Shown one piece after another: positions 1 to 8,409 of a DNA stretch of 64,000 bases; within the stretch, counting starts at the first letter, position 1; each line of letters begins with the position of its first letter. The stretch covers positions 98,444 to 162,443 of the forward strand of contig NZ_JAUCGQ010000004.1 of NCBI RefSeq assembly GCF_030362835.1, written 5' to 3'. Source of the DNA: Cellulomonas alba. Lineage in GTDB: Bacteria; Actinomycetota; Actinomycetes; Actinomycetales; Cellulomonadaceae. The position numbers and the translations under genes were made by a program. The notes beneath the pieces are model-generated. The model did not search any database, was not told the origin of the DNA, and was given only the letters and a program-made list of their open reading frames with translations.

Positions 1-28
1 GCCGCCCGCTCCTCCCGGTGCCGGTCGG

Positions 29-877
29 TCACGGGCGCGCGGCGTCGCCGTCGGCGACGTGCCGGGGCTCGCTGTGCGGCTCGGGCAGCGGGTCGAGGAT
101 CGCGAGCACCTGCTCGTGCAGCAGCCCGTTGGTCACGAGCGCGGAGCCGCCGAACGGCCCGGGCACACCCTTCGCCGACGTGAACGTGCCGCCGGCCTCG
201 GTGACGATCGGGACGAGCGCCGCCATGTCGTGCAGCGCGAGCTCGGGCTCGGCCGCGACGTCGACCGCGCCCTCGGCCACGAGCACGTACGACCAGAAGT
301 CGCCGTACGCGCGCGTCCGCCAGACGCCCCGCATCAGCTCGAGCACCTCGCCCATGCGGCCGCGCTCCTCCCAGCCCGTCAGGCTCGAGTACGAGAACGA
401 CGCGTCCGACAGCCGGTCGACGCGCGAGACGTGGATGCGGGTCGCGGACGAGAGCGAGCGGCCCGTCCAGGCGCCCGAGCCCTTCGCGGCCCACCAGCGG
501 CGACCCAGCGCGGGCGCCGACACGAGCCCGACGACCACCTCGTCGCCGTCGAGCAGCGCGATGAGCGTGGCCCAGACCGGCACGCCGCGCACGTAGTTCT
601 TCGTCCCGTCGATCGGGTCGACCACCCAGCGCCGCGGCCCGTGGCCGGTGTCCGCCAGCTCCTCGCCGTGCACGGCGTCGCGCGGCCGCGCACGCGAGAG
701 CTGCGACCGGATCAGCTCCTCGGCGGTGCGGTCGGCGTCGGAGACAGGCGACAGGTCGGGCTTCGTCTCGACGCGCAGGTCGAGCGCCTTGAACCGGCTC
801 GTCGTCAGGGCGTCGACCTGGTCGGCGATCACGTGGGCGAGGCGCAGGTCGTCGTCGTACCCGGTCCGCAGGCTCAT
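29..877 (-). CDS. hisN: Histidinol-phosphatase, inositol monophosphatase family
   Basis: Predicted 282-residue Mg-dependent phosphatase that would remove phosphate from histidinol phosphate in histidine synthesis. The inositol monophosphatase signatures are present: an E-E-L segment near residue 70, the metal-binding DPIDGT motif near residue 85 followed by KNYVRG, and a late LHDMAAL segment (usual form WDxAA) before an EAGG turn. The ATG at 875-877 fits the normal family length of about 260-280 residues; the frame stays open upstream but that part is arginine-rich and unlike the family. It runs in the same direction as rsgA, 85 bases downstream of it. The HisN name rests on similarity to actinobacterial HisN; a general inositol or nucleotide monophosphatase is the alternative. 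Confidence 0.85.
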   Translation of the reverse strand: MSLRTGYDDDLRLAHVIADQVDALTTSRFKALDLRVETKPDLSPVSDADRTAEELIRSQLSRARPRDAVHGEELADTGHGPRRWVVDPIDGTKNYVRGVPVWATLIALLDGDEVVVGLVSAPALGRRWWAAKGSGAWTGRSLSSATRIHVSRVDRLSDASFSYSSLTGWEERGRMGEVLELMRGVWRTRAYGDFWSYVLVAEGAVDVAAEPELALHDMAALVPIVTEAGGTFTSAKGVPGPFGGSALVTNGLLHEQVLAILDPLPEPHSEPRHVADGDAARP

Positions 878-962
878 GGCGGACACCGTATCGGCCGGGT
901 GAGGTGCCGGGGCGGGCGGCCCACGGCGGTGCGCGCGAGCCGCGACGGCGGGCGCGCTCGCC

Positions 963-2018
963 TCAGGGCCGGGCGCCCTCGCGCGGGTCGGGCTCGGCCG
1001 TGCCCAGCCGCGAGGCCAGCAGGCGCCGGAACGAGTCGACCCGGGCCGCCCGCGCGGGCTCGTCGGGCGCCGCCGCGACCCACTCGTCGAGCGCGCAGTC
1101 GGGGGCGTCAGCGGCGTGCGTGCAGCCGCGCGGGCACTCGCGCGCCACCTCGGACAGGTCGGCGAACGCGGCGAGCAGGTGGTCGGGCTCGACGTGCGCG
1201 AGCCCGAACGACCGCACGCCCGGCGTGTCGATGACCCAGGTCGGCTCGTCGTTGCCAGGCACACGCAGCGCGATCGCGGAGGTCGACGTGTGCCGCCCGC
1301 GGCCCGTCACGTCGTTGACGGCACCCGTGGCGCGCCCGGCCGACGGGACCAGCGCGTTGACGAGCGTCGACTTCCCGACGCCCGAGTGGCCCACGAGCAC
1401 CGACGTGCGCCCGGCGAGCGCGGCGCGCACCTCGTCGAGCCCGACGATCTCGTCGCCGGCACGGTGCGTGACGACGATCCGCACGCCCACCGGCTCGTAG
1501 AGCGCGACGAGCTCCGCGGGGTCCGCGAGGTCGGCCTTCGTCAGCGCGAGCAGCGCGTCCATGCCGGCGTCGTACGCCGCCGCGACGCAGCGGTCGATCA
1601 TGCGCGTGCGCGGCTCGGGGTCGGCGAGCGCGGTGACGATCACGAGCTGGTCGGCGTTCGCGACGATGACGCGCTCGATCGGGTCGGTGTCGTCCGCGGT
1701 GCGGCGGAGCACGGTGCGCCGGTCGCCGATGCGGACGATGCGCGCGAGCGTCCCGTCCTCGCCGGTCGTGTCGCCCACGACGTCAACCAGGTCGCCCGGC
1801 ACCACGCGGTCGCGGCCCAGCTCGCGAGCCTTCATGGCGGTGACCGCGTGCTCGCCCGGCCCGTCCGGGTCCACCAGCACCGCGTAGCGCCCACGGTCGA
1901 CGCCCGTGACGAGTGCGGGCAGCGCGTCCTCGTGCGCGGGTCGCTGCTTGGTGCGCGGTCGCGTGCCGCGACCGGGACGGATCCGCACGTCCCGCTCGTC
2001 GTAGCGCCGCGTCGCCAT
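963..2018 (-). CDS. rsgA: Ribosome small-subunit-dependent GTPase A
   Basis: Circularly permuted GTPase of 351 residues that checks late 30S subunit maturation. An N-terminal OB-like region (about residues 40-110) is followed by the permuted G motifs: TKAD (G4), then the P-loop GHSGVGKST near residue 215, then DTPG (G3). A C-terminal zinc-binding segment follows, with the ECPRGCTH and Cys pattern near residues 290-305. This order G4-G1-G3 plus the zinc finger is diagnostic of RsgA/YjeQ. It lies 22 bases downstream of aroA on the same strand, so the two probably share a transcript. Confidence 0.95.
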   Translation of the reverse strand: MATRRYDERDVRIRPGRGTRPRTKQRPAHEDALPALVTGVDRGRYAVLVDPDGPGEHAVTAMKARELGRDRVVPGDLVDVVGDTTGEDGTLARIVRIGDRRTVLRRTADDTDPIERVIVANADQLVIVTALADPEPRTRMIDRCVAAAYDAGMDALLALTKADLADPAELVALYEPVGVRIVVTHRAGDEIVGLDEVRAALAGRTSVLVGHSGVGKSTLVNALVPSAGRATGAVNDVTGRGRHTSTSAIALRVPGNDEPTWVIDTPGVRSFGLAHVEPDHLLAAFADLSEVARECPRGCTHAADAPDCALDEWVAAAPDEPARAARVDSFRRLLASRLGTAEPDPREGARP

Positions 2019-2040
2019 CAGGCGGCCCCGGGGCCCGAGG

Positions 2041-3324
2041 TCATGCGGCGACCCGCGCGCCGAGCATGCCCGTCCACAGGCCGACGAAGTCCGGCAGCGT
2101 CTTCGCGGTGGTGGCGACGTCCTCGACGAGCACGCCGGGCACGCGCAGGCCGATCAGCGCGCCGGCCGTCGCCATCCGGTGGTCCGCGTACGAGCGCCAC
2201 TCGCCACCCGTCAGCGGCGCGGGCTCGATGCGCAGGCCGTCGGCCGTCTCCGCGCAGCGACCGCCGAGCCTCGTGATCTCCGCGGTCAGCGCCGCCAGCC
2301 GGTCGGTCTCGTGCCCGCGCAGGTGCGCGATGCCGCGCAACCGGCTGGGGAAGTCGGCCAGCACGAGCAGCGCCGCGATCGTCGGTGCGATCTCGCCGGC
2401 GGCGTGCAGGTCGAGGTCCGCGCCGCGCACCGCACCGGTGCCGCTGACCGTCAGCACGTCCCCGTCGAGCCGTGCCGTGCCGCCGAGCTGCTCGAGGATC
2501 CCGGGCAGCAGCCCGCCGGGCTGCGTCGTGCTCGCGGGCCAGCCCGGCACGCGCACGGTGCCCCCGACCGCCAGCGCGGCGCACAGGAAGGGCGCGGCGT
2601 TGGACAGGTCGGGCTCGACGCGCACGTCGCGGGCCGCGACCGGTCCTGGCTCGACGCGCCACGTGCCGGGCACGGAGTCGTCGACCTCGACGCCGGCCGT
2701 CCGCAGCAGCGCGACGGTCATCTCGATGTGCGGCACCGACGGCAGCGTCGCGCCGGTGTGCCGGACGGTCAGCCCGCGCTCGAACCGCGGCGCGGCGAGC
2801 AGCAGGCCGGACACGAACTGGCTCGAGCCCGACGCGTCGACGTCGACCGCCCCGCCGCGCACGGCCCCCTCGCCGTGCACCGTGAACGGCAGCCGGCCGG
2901 GCTCGCCCTCGTCGTCGACCCGGACGCCCAGCGCGCGCAGCGCGTCGAGGATCGGCCCCATCGGCCGGGCGAGCGCCTCGACGTCGCCCTTGAAGTGCAC
3001 CGGGCCGTCGGCGAGCGCCGCGACGGGCGGCAGGAACCGCATCACCGTGCCCGCGAGGCCGCAGTCGACAGTGACGTGGCCCCGGAGGGCCCCGGGCGTG
3101 ACGAGCCAGTCGGTGCCCGTCTCGACGCCGACGCCGAGCGTCTCGAGCGCGGCGCCCATCAGGCGGGTGTCGCGCGACGACAGCATCGCGCGCAGGCGGC
3201 TCGGACCGTCGGCCAGCGCCGCCAGCACCAGGTACCGGTTGCTGAGCGACTTCGAGCCCGGCACCTCGACGGTCGCGTCGAGCGGACCGTCGGCGACGGG
3301 GGCGGGCCAGGCGGTGCTCGTCAT
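2041..3324 (-). CDS. aroA: 3-phosphoshikimate 1-carboxyvinyltransferase (EPSP synthase)
   Basis: Enzyme of 427 residues joining phosphoenolpyruvate to shikimate 3-phosphate in the chorismate pathway. The N-terminal PGSKSLSNR segment (phosphate and substrate binding) is at about residues 22-30; the normal consensus is PGSKSx[14 protein letters not shown] block lies near residue 90 and a YADHRMA block near residue 365, both family hallmarks. Length is normal. The start ATG is the first in frame and there is no competing upstream gene. Close spacing to rsgA suggests co-transcription; pairing of aroA with rsgA is common in actinobacteria. Confidence 0.96.
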   Translation of the reverse strand: MTSTAWPAPVADGPLDATVEVPGSKSLSNRYLVLAALADGPSRLRAMLSSRDTRLMGAALETLGVGVETGTDWLVTPGALRGHVTVDCGLAGTVMRFLPPVAALADGPVHFKGDVEALARPMGPILDALRALGVRVDDEGEPGRLPFTVHGEGAVRGGAVDVDASGSSQFVSGLLLAAPRFERGLTVRHTGATLPSVPHIEMTVALLRTAGVEVDDSVPGTWRVEPGPVAARDVRVEPDLSNAAPFLCAALAVGGTVRVPGWPASTTQPGGLLPGILEQLGGTARLDGDVLTVSGTGAVRGADLDLHAAGEIAPTIAALLVLADFPSRLRGIAHLRGHETDRLAALTAEITRLGGRCAETADGLRIEPAPLTGGEWRSYADHRMATAGALIGLRVPGVLVEDVATTAKTLPDFVGLWTGMLGARVAA

Positions 3325-3397
3325 GCGGCCAGGGTAGTGGCGGCGTGCGACCCGGTTCGGGGCCGTCCAGCCGCCCCCCGGGCCTGCAGCCCGCGCG

Positions 3398-3913
3398 TCA
3401 GTCGTCGCTCGCCTTGGCCTTGGCGTGCTCGGCCCGCGCGTGCTGCACCCGCCAGCCGATCGACGGGCGGCCCTGGCTGTCCGCGCCGGCGAGCACGGCG
3501 CCGCCGGTGAACGCGAGCGACCGGATCAGCCGCGCGCGGCGCGCCCGGCGCAGCAGCTTGTCCCCGGCGTCCGCCTGCTTGTCGGGCAGCGCGGCCACGA
3601 CGAGGGGCGCGGTGAGGATCGCGAGCACGAACGAGACGGTCCTCGGCGCCCGCCCGAGCCCGAGCAGCATGCCCGCCACGGCCAGCGCGCCGCCGTGCGC
3701 GCGCACGATCGTCGTCAGCTGCGCGTCCGTCAGAGGGGTGGCGAGCGCGGACCCGACGGGTGTGCCGGCGGCCTGCGCCGGCAGCCGCCGGTTGAGCCGG
3801 TCGAGCACCGCGCGCATGTCCGCGACGTGCGGCGCCGGCGACCGGAGCACGTCGACGCCCTCGTTGACGAACCACGAGGCGAACATGGGGCGGGCGAGGC
3901 GGCGCAGCAGCAC
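3398..3913 (-). CDS. DoxX-like membrane protein
   Basis: Protein of 171 residues resembling the DoxX family: an N-terminal [16 protein letters not shown] segment, then a helical region near residues 75-115 with two hydrophobic stretches ([14 protein letters not shown] and [17 protein letters not shown]), and a charged tail. DoxX proteins are small membrane proteins of poorly known role, linked in mycobacteria to redox stress and thiol homeostasis. Its position next to, and divergent from, the thiol-stress sigma factor SigR fits that theme, but the link is inference. The family call rests on the overall pattern. Confidence 0.7.
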   Translation of the reverse strand: MLLRRLARPMFASWFVNEGVDVLRSPAPHVADMRAVLDRLNRRLPAQAAGTPVGSALATPLTDAQLTTIVRAHGGALAVAGMLLGLGRAPRTVSFVLAILTAPLVVAALPDKQADAGDKLLRRARRARLIRSLAFTGGAVLAGADSQGRPSIGWRVQHARAEHAKAKASDD

Positions 3914-4052
3914 GGTGTCCTCCCGGTCGGCGGGGCTGATCCTGCCACGCTAGTGCGGGCGACGGGGGACCGCCCGGGGACGGTCACGGGCCGCCGCGGC
4001 AGCGCGAGCGGCGCGGCGGGGCGCGCGTGCGGGGAGCCGTGCCGGGACGTGT

Positions 4053-4111
4053 GCCGGAGGCGGGCCGGGAGGCGGGCCGGGAGGCGTGCCGGGAGGCGTG
4101 CCGGGAATGCC
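4053..4111. repeat. 12-base tandem repeat running into the SigR promoter
   Basis: About five head-to-tail copies of a 12-base unit close to GCCGGGAGGCGT lie in the 348-base gap between the DoxX-like gene and sigR. Successive units begin near 4053, 4064, 4076, 4088 and 4100. The last copy is altered so that GGGAGG has become GGGAAT, which supplies the -35 element of the SigR-type promoter. Apart from this repeat and the promoter, nothing else is recognisable in the gap 3914-4261. Confidence 0.8.
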
Positions 4112-4129
4112 GTGACCCGTGCGTCGGTT
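4104..4129 (+). promoter_or_regulatory. SigR-type (thiol-stress) promoter for sigR-rsrA
   Basis: GGAAT at 4104-4108, an 18-base spacer, then GTT at 4127-4129. This matches the SigR/SigH consensus GGAAT-N18-GTT exactly and lies about 130 bases upstream of the sigR start, so the sigma factor probably activates its own operon, as known for Streptomyces SigR and mycobacterial SigH. Confidence 0.75.
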
Positions 4130-4261
4130 GTGCGACGCATGAGTGCCGCCCTCCCGGCCCCCGACGTGCCCGGACGCATGCTGCCGCCGCGCGTCGCGCT
4201 GTGGTCGGCCGGGGTCGAGCTGTCCGGTGGCCCCCACCTGCCGGGGCTAGGCTCGGCGGCG

Positions 4262-4885
4262 ATGAGCGAGGACACCCACCGCGCCCCCGAGTCCGAGGAC
4301 GACGCGGCACGCACCGAGCGGTTCGAGGCCGAGGCCCTGGTCTACCTCGACCAGCTCTACGGTGCCGCGCTGCGCATGACGCGCAACGCCGCCGACGCCG
4401 AGGACCTCGTCCAGGAGACGTTCACCAAGGCGTTCGCGGCGTTCCACCAGTACCGGCCGGGCACCAACCTCAAGGCGTGGCTCTACCGGATCCTGACGAA
4501 CACGTACATCAACTCCTACCGCAAGAAGCAGCGCGAGCCGCAGCAGTCGCGGTCGGAGGAGATCGAGGACTGGCAGCTCGCGCGTGCGGAGTCGCACACG
4601 TCGACGGGTCTGCGCTCGGCCGAGGCCGACGCGCTCGACCACCTGCCCGACTCGGACGTCAAGGACGCGCTGCAGCGCATCCCCGAGGACTTCCGCATCG
4701 CGGTGTACCTCGCCGACGTCGAGGGCTTCGCCTACAAGGAGATCGCCGAGATCATGGGCACGCCGATCGGGACCGTGATGTCCCGGCTGCACCGTGGTCG
4801 CGCCCAGCTGCGGGACCTGCTGGCCGACTACGCGCGCGAGCGTGGCCTGGTGCCGGCAGCGTCCGCTACGGAGGAGACGCGATGA
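4262..4885 (+). CDS. sigR: ECF RNA polymerase sigma factor, SigR/SigH type
   Basis: Group IV sigma factor of 207 residues. Region 2 spans about residues 22-90 and includes [26 protein letters not shown] and [12 protein letters not shown]. Region 4 spans about residues 135-195 with the helix-turn-helix [27 protein letters not shown]. The sequence is close to SigR, the disulfide-stress sigma factor. The ATG at 4262 gives normal length. The stop overlaps the start of the anti-sigma gene (ATGA), so translation is coupled. A SigR-type promoter upstream predicts positive autoregulation, with thioredoxin-system and thiol genes as targets. Confidence 0.93.
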   Translation: MSEDTHRAPESEDDAARTERFEAEALVYLDQLYGAALRMTRNAADAEDLVQETFTKAFAAFHQYRPGTNLKAWLYRILTNTYINSYRKKQREPQQSRSEEIEDWQLARAESHTSTGLRSAEADALDHLPDSDVKDALQRIPEDFRIAVYLADVEGFAYKEIAEIMGTPIGTVMSRLHRGRAQLRDLLADYARERGLVPAASATEETR

Positions 4886-5169
4886 ACGACGAGGAGCAGC
4901 GCACGGTGGCCGCCCGGGAGTGCGACGGCGACTGCACCGACGCGCTCGACCGGCTCTGGGAGTACCTCGACTCGGAGCTGACGGACGTCGACGCCGAGAC
5001 CGTCCGGCACCACCTCGCGGAGTGCCGCGGCTGCCTCGAGGAGTACGACGTCGAGATCGTGCTGAAGAAGCTCGTGAAGCGCGGCTGCCAGGAGGTCGCG
5101 CCCGACACGCTCCGGGTGCGGATCCACGAGCAGCTCGTCGTCATGCGGGCGACGGTCCGCGACTCGTGA
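4882..5169 (+). CDS. rsrA: Zinc-containing anti-sigma factor, RsrA type
   Basis: Cytoplasmic 95-residue redox-sensing anti-sigma factor. The ZAS motif is visible as H44-x3-C48-x2-C51 (HHLAECRGC), with further cysteines at about residues 14 and 18 (CDGDC) that can complete the zinc site and form the disulfide. Under thiol oxidation such proteins lose zinc and release SigR. The ATG at 4882 overlaps the sigR stop by four bases. A very strong terminator follows at 5215-5248, ending the operon. A further Cys near residue 88-90 of some homologues is not seen; the one at residue 74 (RGC) is extra. Confidence 0.92.
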   Translation: MNDEEQRTVAARECDGDCTDALDRLWEYLDSELTDVDAETVRHHLAECRGCLEEYDVEIVLKKLVKRGCQEVAPDTLRVRIHEQLVVMRATVRDS

Positions 5170-5214
5170 GCGCGGGCCGCGCGAGCGGCCAGCCACGACG
5201 AGTCACCGAGAACG

Positions 5215-5248
5215 ACGAAGGCCCCGGTCGGACGACCGGGGCCTTCGT
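5215..5248 (+). terminator. Strong hairpin after rsrA
   Basis: A perfect inverted repeat of 16 bases per arm (starting ACGAAGGCCCC) with a two-base centre lies 45 bases after the rsrA stop. No long U-run follows, typical for very GC-rich actinobacteria. It may also serve the convergent bL37 gene. Confidence 0.85.
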
Positions 5249-5279
5249 GCTGCGTGGGGTCCCACGCCGAGCGTGCTGC

Positions 5280-5354
5280 TCAGGCGTTGGGGCGCTTGCC
5301 GTGGTTGGCGTTGCTCCCCGCACGCGAACGACGCTTGCGGCCGCGCTTGCTCAT
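5280..5354 (-). CDS. Small basic ribosomal protein, bL37-like
   Basis: A 24-residue, strongly basic peptide: starts MSKRGRKRRSR and ends NHGKRPNA. The composition, length and NHGKRPN tail match the tiny actinobacterial large-subunit protein bL37 found by ribosome structures of mycobacteria; the match is from memory of that family. A good ribosome-binding site (AAGGAG, about six bases before the ATG at 5352-5354) supports translation. Genes this short are usually missed by annotation. It lies between two genes on the opposite strand and shares the rsrA terminator region. Confidence 0.8.
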   Translation of the reverse strand: MSKRGRKRRSRAGSNANHGKRPNA

Positions 5355-5473
5355 GGGGTTCTCCTTGCGTGTCGGTCCTCGGCCCTGCCTGTCCGGCGAG
5401 CCAGTGCCGTCGACCATGGTCCCACACGTCGGACCTGCTCAAGTCCACGGCGGCGACGTCCGATATCTGCCAG

Positions 5474-6562
5474 GTGAGCCAGCAGACGCAGTCCGTCATC
5501 CCGTTCCTGCACGCCCTCGCGAGCACGGGCGGCTCCGACCTGCACTGCAAGGTGGGGTCCGCGCCGCGGGTGCGCGTCGACGGCCGCCTGCGCAAGCTCC
5601 AGGTGCCGGACCTCAAGCCGGCGGACACCGAGCGCATGCTCGAGGAGGTCCTGCCGGACGACCTCGTGGAGAAGTTCCGCGAGACGCACGAGGCGGACTT
5701 CGCGTACTCGCTGTCGGGCGTCGGCCGGTTCCGCGTCAACGCGTACCAGGCGCGCGGCACGTACGGCCTCGTCTTCCGCCGCGTCGCGGTCGGCGCCTCC
5801 TCGCTCTCGGAGCTCGCGCTCCCGGAGGTCGTCGGCGAGCTCGCCCTCGAGCCCCGCGGCCTCGTGCTCGTCACGGGCCCGACGGGCTCCGGCAAGACGA
5901 CGACGCTCGCCTCGATGGTCGACCTCATCAACAGCTACCGCGAGGTCAACATCGTCACGATCGAGGACCCGATCGAGATCCTGCACCAGGACAAGAAGGC
6001 GATCGTCAGCCAGCGCGAGGTCCGCCAGGACACCGCCGACTTCACGGTCGCGCTGCGTGCGGCGATGCGGCAGGACCCCGACGTGATCCTCGTCGGCGAG
6101 ATGCGTGACGTCGAGACGGTCCGCGCGGCCCTCTCCGCGGCCGAGACGGGGCACCTGGTCCTCTCGACGCTGCACACCATCGACGCCGCCGAGACGATCA
6201 ACCGCATCGTCGACTTCTTCCCGCCGCACGAGCAGAAGCAGGTCCGCATCGCGCTCGCGCAGGCGCTGCGCGGCATCGTGTCGCAGCGTCTGGTGCGCCG
6301 CGCCGACGGCGCCGGCCGCCGCCCCGCGATCGAGGTCATGGTCAACACCGGCCGCACGGCCGAGGCGATCATCGACCCGCTCAACGCGCCGCCCATCCTC
6401 GACCTGATCAAGGAGGGCGACTTCTACAAGATGCAGACGTTCGACCAGCACCTCTTCCAGCTCGTGCGCGACGACGTCGTCACGTACGAGGAGGCGATCG
6501 GCATCGCGTCGAACCCGCACGACCTCACCGTCGAGCTGCGGCAGGCCGGGCTCGTCGGCTGA
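5474..6562 (+). CDS. Type IV pilus twitching/retraction ATPase (PilT family)
   Basis: Hexameric ATPase of the PilT/VirB11 superfamily, 362 residues from the GTG at 5474. An N-terminal PAS-like region (SDLHCKVGSAPRVRVDG) leads into Walker A GPTGSGKTTTL near residue 140, the Asp box (TIEDPIE), Walker B (DPDVILVGEMRD) and His box (TGHLVLSTLHT), all intact. It is close to true PilT, distinct from the CpaF-type ATPase of the Tad locus at 22.5 kb. No pilin, PilB or PilC genes lie beside it, so it is solitary here. The start is uncertain because no clear ribosome-binding site precedes the GTG. Confidence 0.88.
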   Translation: MSQQTQSVIPFLHALASTGGSDLHCKVGSAPRVRVDGRLRKLQVPDLKPADTERMLEEVLPDDLVEKFRETHEADFAYSLSGVGRFRVNAYQARGTYGLVFRRVAVGASSLSELALPEVVGELALEPRGLVLVTGPTGSGKTTTLASMVDLINSYREVNIVTIEDPIEILHQDKKAIVSQREVRQDTADFTVALRAAMRQDPDVILVGEMRDVETVRAALSAAETGHLVLSTLHTIDAAETINRIVDFFPPHEQKQVRIALAQALRGIVSQRLVRRADGAGRRPAIEVMVNTGRTAEAIIDPLNAPPILDLIKEGDFYKMQTFDQHLFQLVRDDVVTYEEAIGIASNPHDLTVELRQAGLVG

Positions 6563-6623
6563 CGCCCGCGGATCACCCCCGCGACACGGCCCGCGAGGCG
6601 GCCCGAACCCCTACCGTTCGGCC

Positions 6624-6887
6624 ATGGTCGCGCGCACCGTCATCCCGCCCGTCCGGGAGTTCACCTGGCTGATCGTCGGCGGGCTCGTCGTCGTGCTCGT
6701 CGGCGCCATCATCGTCGCGCTCTCGCTGCTGAGCGCGTCCGACAACGACACGCGGTTCGCCGCGGTGATCGGCGGCGCCGTCGCGCTCGCGGGCTTCGTC
6801 ATGGTCCTGTTCGGCCTCGCGCGTCTGCTCGACGCGCTGTTCGACTTCCTCGCGGAGGCGCGTGACCGGCGCAACGCGTCCTCCTGA
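6624..6887 (+). CDS. Small two-helix membrane protein
   Basis: Protein of 87 residues with two clear transmembrane helices, about residues 15-40 (LIVGGLVVVLVGAIIVALSL) and 46-70 (FAAVIGGAVALAGFVMVLFGL), and a charged C-terminal tail. No family is recognised. It stands 61 bases after the PilT-type gene on the same strand and just before the DUF4097 operon. The first in-frame ATG is used. Function unknown. Confidence 0.65.
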   Translation: MVARTVIPPVREFTWLIVGGLVVVLVGAIIVALSLLSASDNDTRFAAVIGGAVALAGFVMVLFGLARLLDALFDFLAEARDRRNASS

Positions 6888-6904
6888 CTTGCCTCGCGAC
6901 ATGA

Positions 6905-6943
6905 CGCGATATAACGTGTCTCTCAGACACGAGATATATCGCG
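6905..6943. promoter_or_regulatory. Palindromic operator of the DUF4097-padR operon
   Basis: A broken dyad: CGCGATATA at 6905-6913 is mirrored by TATATCGCG ending at 6943, and an inner pair GTGTC/GACAC surrounds the centre at about 6921-6925. It lies just upstream of the ribosome-binding site of the DUF4097 gene. AT-rich palindromes of the form CGCGATATATCGCG are typical PadR-family sites, and a PadR gene is the second gene of the operon, so autorepression is likely. Confidence 0.7.
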
Positions 6944-6956
6944 ATTGGAGCGCGTC

Positions 6957-7772
6957 ATGGCCACCGAGTCCTGGGTCGTCGCCGGCCCCCAGATAATCGA
7001 GATCGAGCAGCTCGCCTCGCTGCGCGTGCAGCTCGTCGGCGGGCGCGCGGACGTCGTCGTGCACGACGAGCCGGGCGCGCGCATCGAGGTGCACGACGTG
7101 CACGGCAAGCCGCTCGAGATCAGCCTCGTCGACGGCGAGCTGCGCGTCGGCTACAGCTCGACGCTCGGCAGCTGGGAGGGGTTCGTCGACCGGTTCCTGA
7201 CCTTCCGCGGCCGCGACCGCGCCGACGTCCACGTCGCCGTGCCACGCCACGTCCCCGTCAAGCTCGGCACCGTCTCGGCCGAGGGGCTGCTCGCGGGCGT
7301 CCAGGAGGACGCATCGGTGTCGACCGTCTCGGGTGCCCTCGTGGTCGACGGCACGCACGGGCGGCTGAGCGCGAACACCGTGTCGGGCGAGATCGCCGTG
7401 CGCGCGCACGACGGCGACCTCCGCCTCAACACCGTCTCGGGCGAGATCGCCGCGTCGGGCGCGCTGGCCGTCGTGCAGGCCAACTCGGTCTCGGGTGCGC
7501 TCACGTTCGACGTCACCTCCGGCACGTCGTCCGTCACCGCCCAGACCGTCTCGGGCGACGTCACGGTGCGCCTGCCGCAGGGCCGCGGCGTCAACGTCAA
7601 GGCGCAGTCGCTCTCGGGGCGCATCGTCGTCGACGGCGAGGAGCACAAGGGCAGCAAGCCCGGCAAGCGGCACGTCGACCTGCGCACCGGCGACGGTGCG
7701 TGCTTCCTGTCCGCGTCGACCGTCTCCGGGCACGTCACCGTGCTGCGCGGCCAGGGATCGCGGGTCGCGTGA
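6957..7772 (+). CDS. DUF4097-family beta-strand repeat protein
   Basis: Protein of 271 residues made of repeated short beta strands. From about residue 110 to the end there is a run of similar units with the motif VSGxI/V, TVSGEI, SVSGAL and TVSGDV, typical of the right-handed beta-helix-like DUF4097 (putative adhesin) family. No signal peptide is evident, so it is probably cytoplasmic or membrane-associated through partners. ATG 6957 is chosen over TTG 6945 because TTGGAG at 6945-6950 is the ribosome-binding site. The stop overlaps the padR start (ATGA). DUF4097-PadR pairs are common in actinobacteria; their job is unknown. Confidence 0.85.
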   Translation: MATESWVVAGPQIIEIEQLASLRVQLVGGRADVVVHDEPGARIEVHDVHGKPLEISLVDGELRVGYSSTLGSWEGFVDRFLTFRGRDRADVHVAVPRHVPVKLGTVSAEGLLAGVQEDASVSTVSGALVVDGTHGRLSANTVSGEIAVRAHDGDLRLNTVSGEIAASGALAVVQANSVSGALTFDVTSGTSSVTAQTVSGDVTVRLPQGRGVNVKAQSLSGRIVVDGEEHKGSKPGKRHVDLRTGDGACFLSASTVSGHVTVLRGQGSRVA

Positions 7773-8383
7773 TGATGGCGCCCGTCTTCGCGCACGGTCA
7801 GCTGCGCCTGTACCTGCTGTCGCTCCTCGAGGGCGGCCCGAAGCACGGCTACGAGCTGATGACGGCGCTCACCGACCGGTTCGGCGGCACCTACCGCCCG
7901 AGCGCCGGCACGATCTACCCGCGACTGGCCCGCCTCGAGGAGGAGGGGCTCGTCGAGCGCGTCGACACCGACCGCAAGAGCGTCTACGCGCTGACGCCCG
8001 CCGGACGGGCGGAGCTCGAGAGCCGGCGCGACGAGCTCGGCCAGCTCGAGGAGGGCATCGCCGAGACCGTCCGCGAGCGCGCGGCCCAGGTCCGGGACGA
8101 CGTGCGGGGCTCGATGCGCGGCCTGCGTGCCGACCTCGCCGCGGCGGCCCAGCAGGCGCGCGCGTCCGCCGTGCCGCACGGCACGCCCGGCAGCGACGAC
8201 CCGCGCCTGGCGTCGCACGTGCGGTTCATGGACGCGGAGGCGATGATCACGCGGTTCCGCGACGAGGTCCGGGCCGACCTGCGCCGGGCCGACGCGCACG
8301 CGAAGGTCGACCAGCTCACCGTCGACACGCTGCGCACCGTGCTGGACACCGCGCTCGCCGCGGTCCGGGCCACCCTCCGCTGA
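7772..8383 (+). CDS. PadR-family transcriptional regulator
   Basis: DNA-binding protein of 203 residues. The N-terminal winged helix (residues 5-80) has the PadR hallmarks LLSLLEGGPKHGYELM, YPRLARLEEEGLVE and DRKSVYALTPAGR. The C-terminal part is a long charged helix region for dimerisation, with a second helical block at residues 150-203. It overlaps the DUF4097 stop by ATGA, so the two are coupled. The palindrome at 6905-6943 is its likely operator. The effector is unknown. Confidence 0.9.
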   Translation: MMAPVFAHGQLRLYLLSLLEGGPKHGYELMTALTDRFGGTYRPSAGTIYPRLARLEEEGLVERVDTDRKSVYALTPAGRAELESRRDELGQLEEGIAETVRERAAQVRDDVRGSMRGLRADLAAAAQQARASAVPHGTPGSDDPRLASHVRFMDAEAMITRFRDEVRADLRRADAHAKVDQLTVDTLRTVLDTALAAVRATLR

Positions 8384-8409
8384 TGCTGTTCTGGCGACCG
8401 ATGCTCGGG

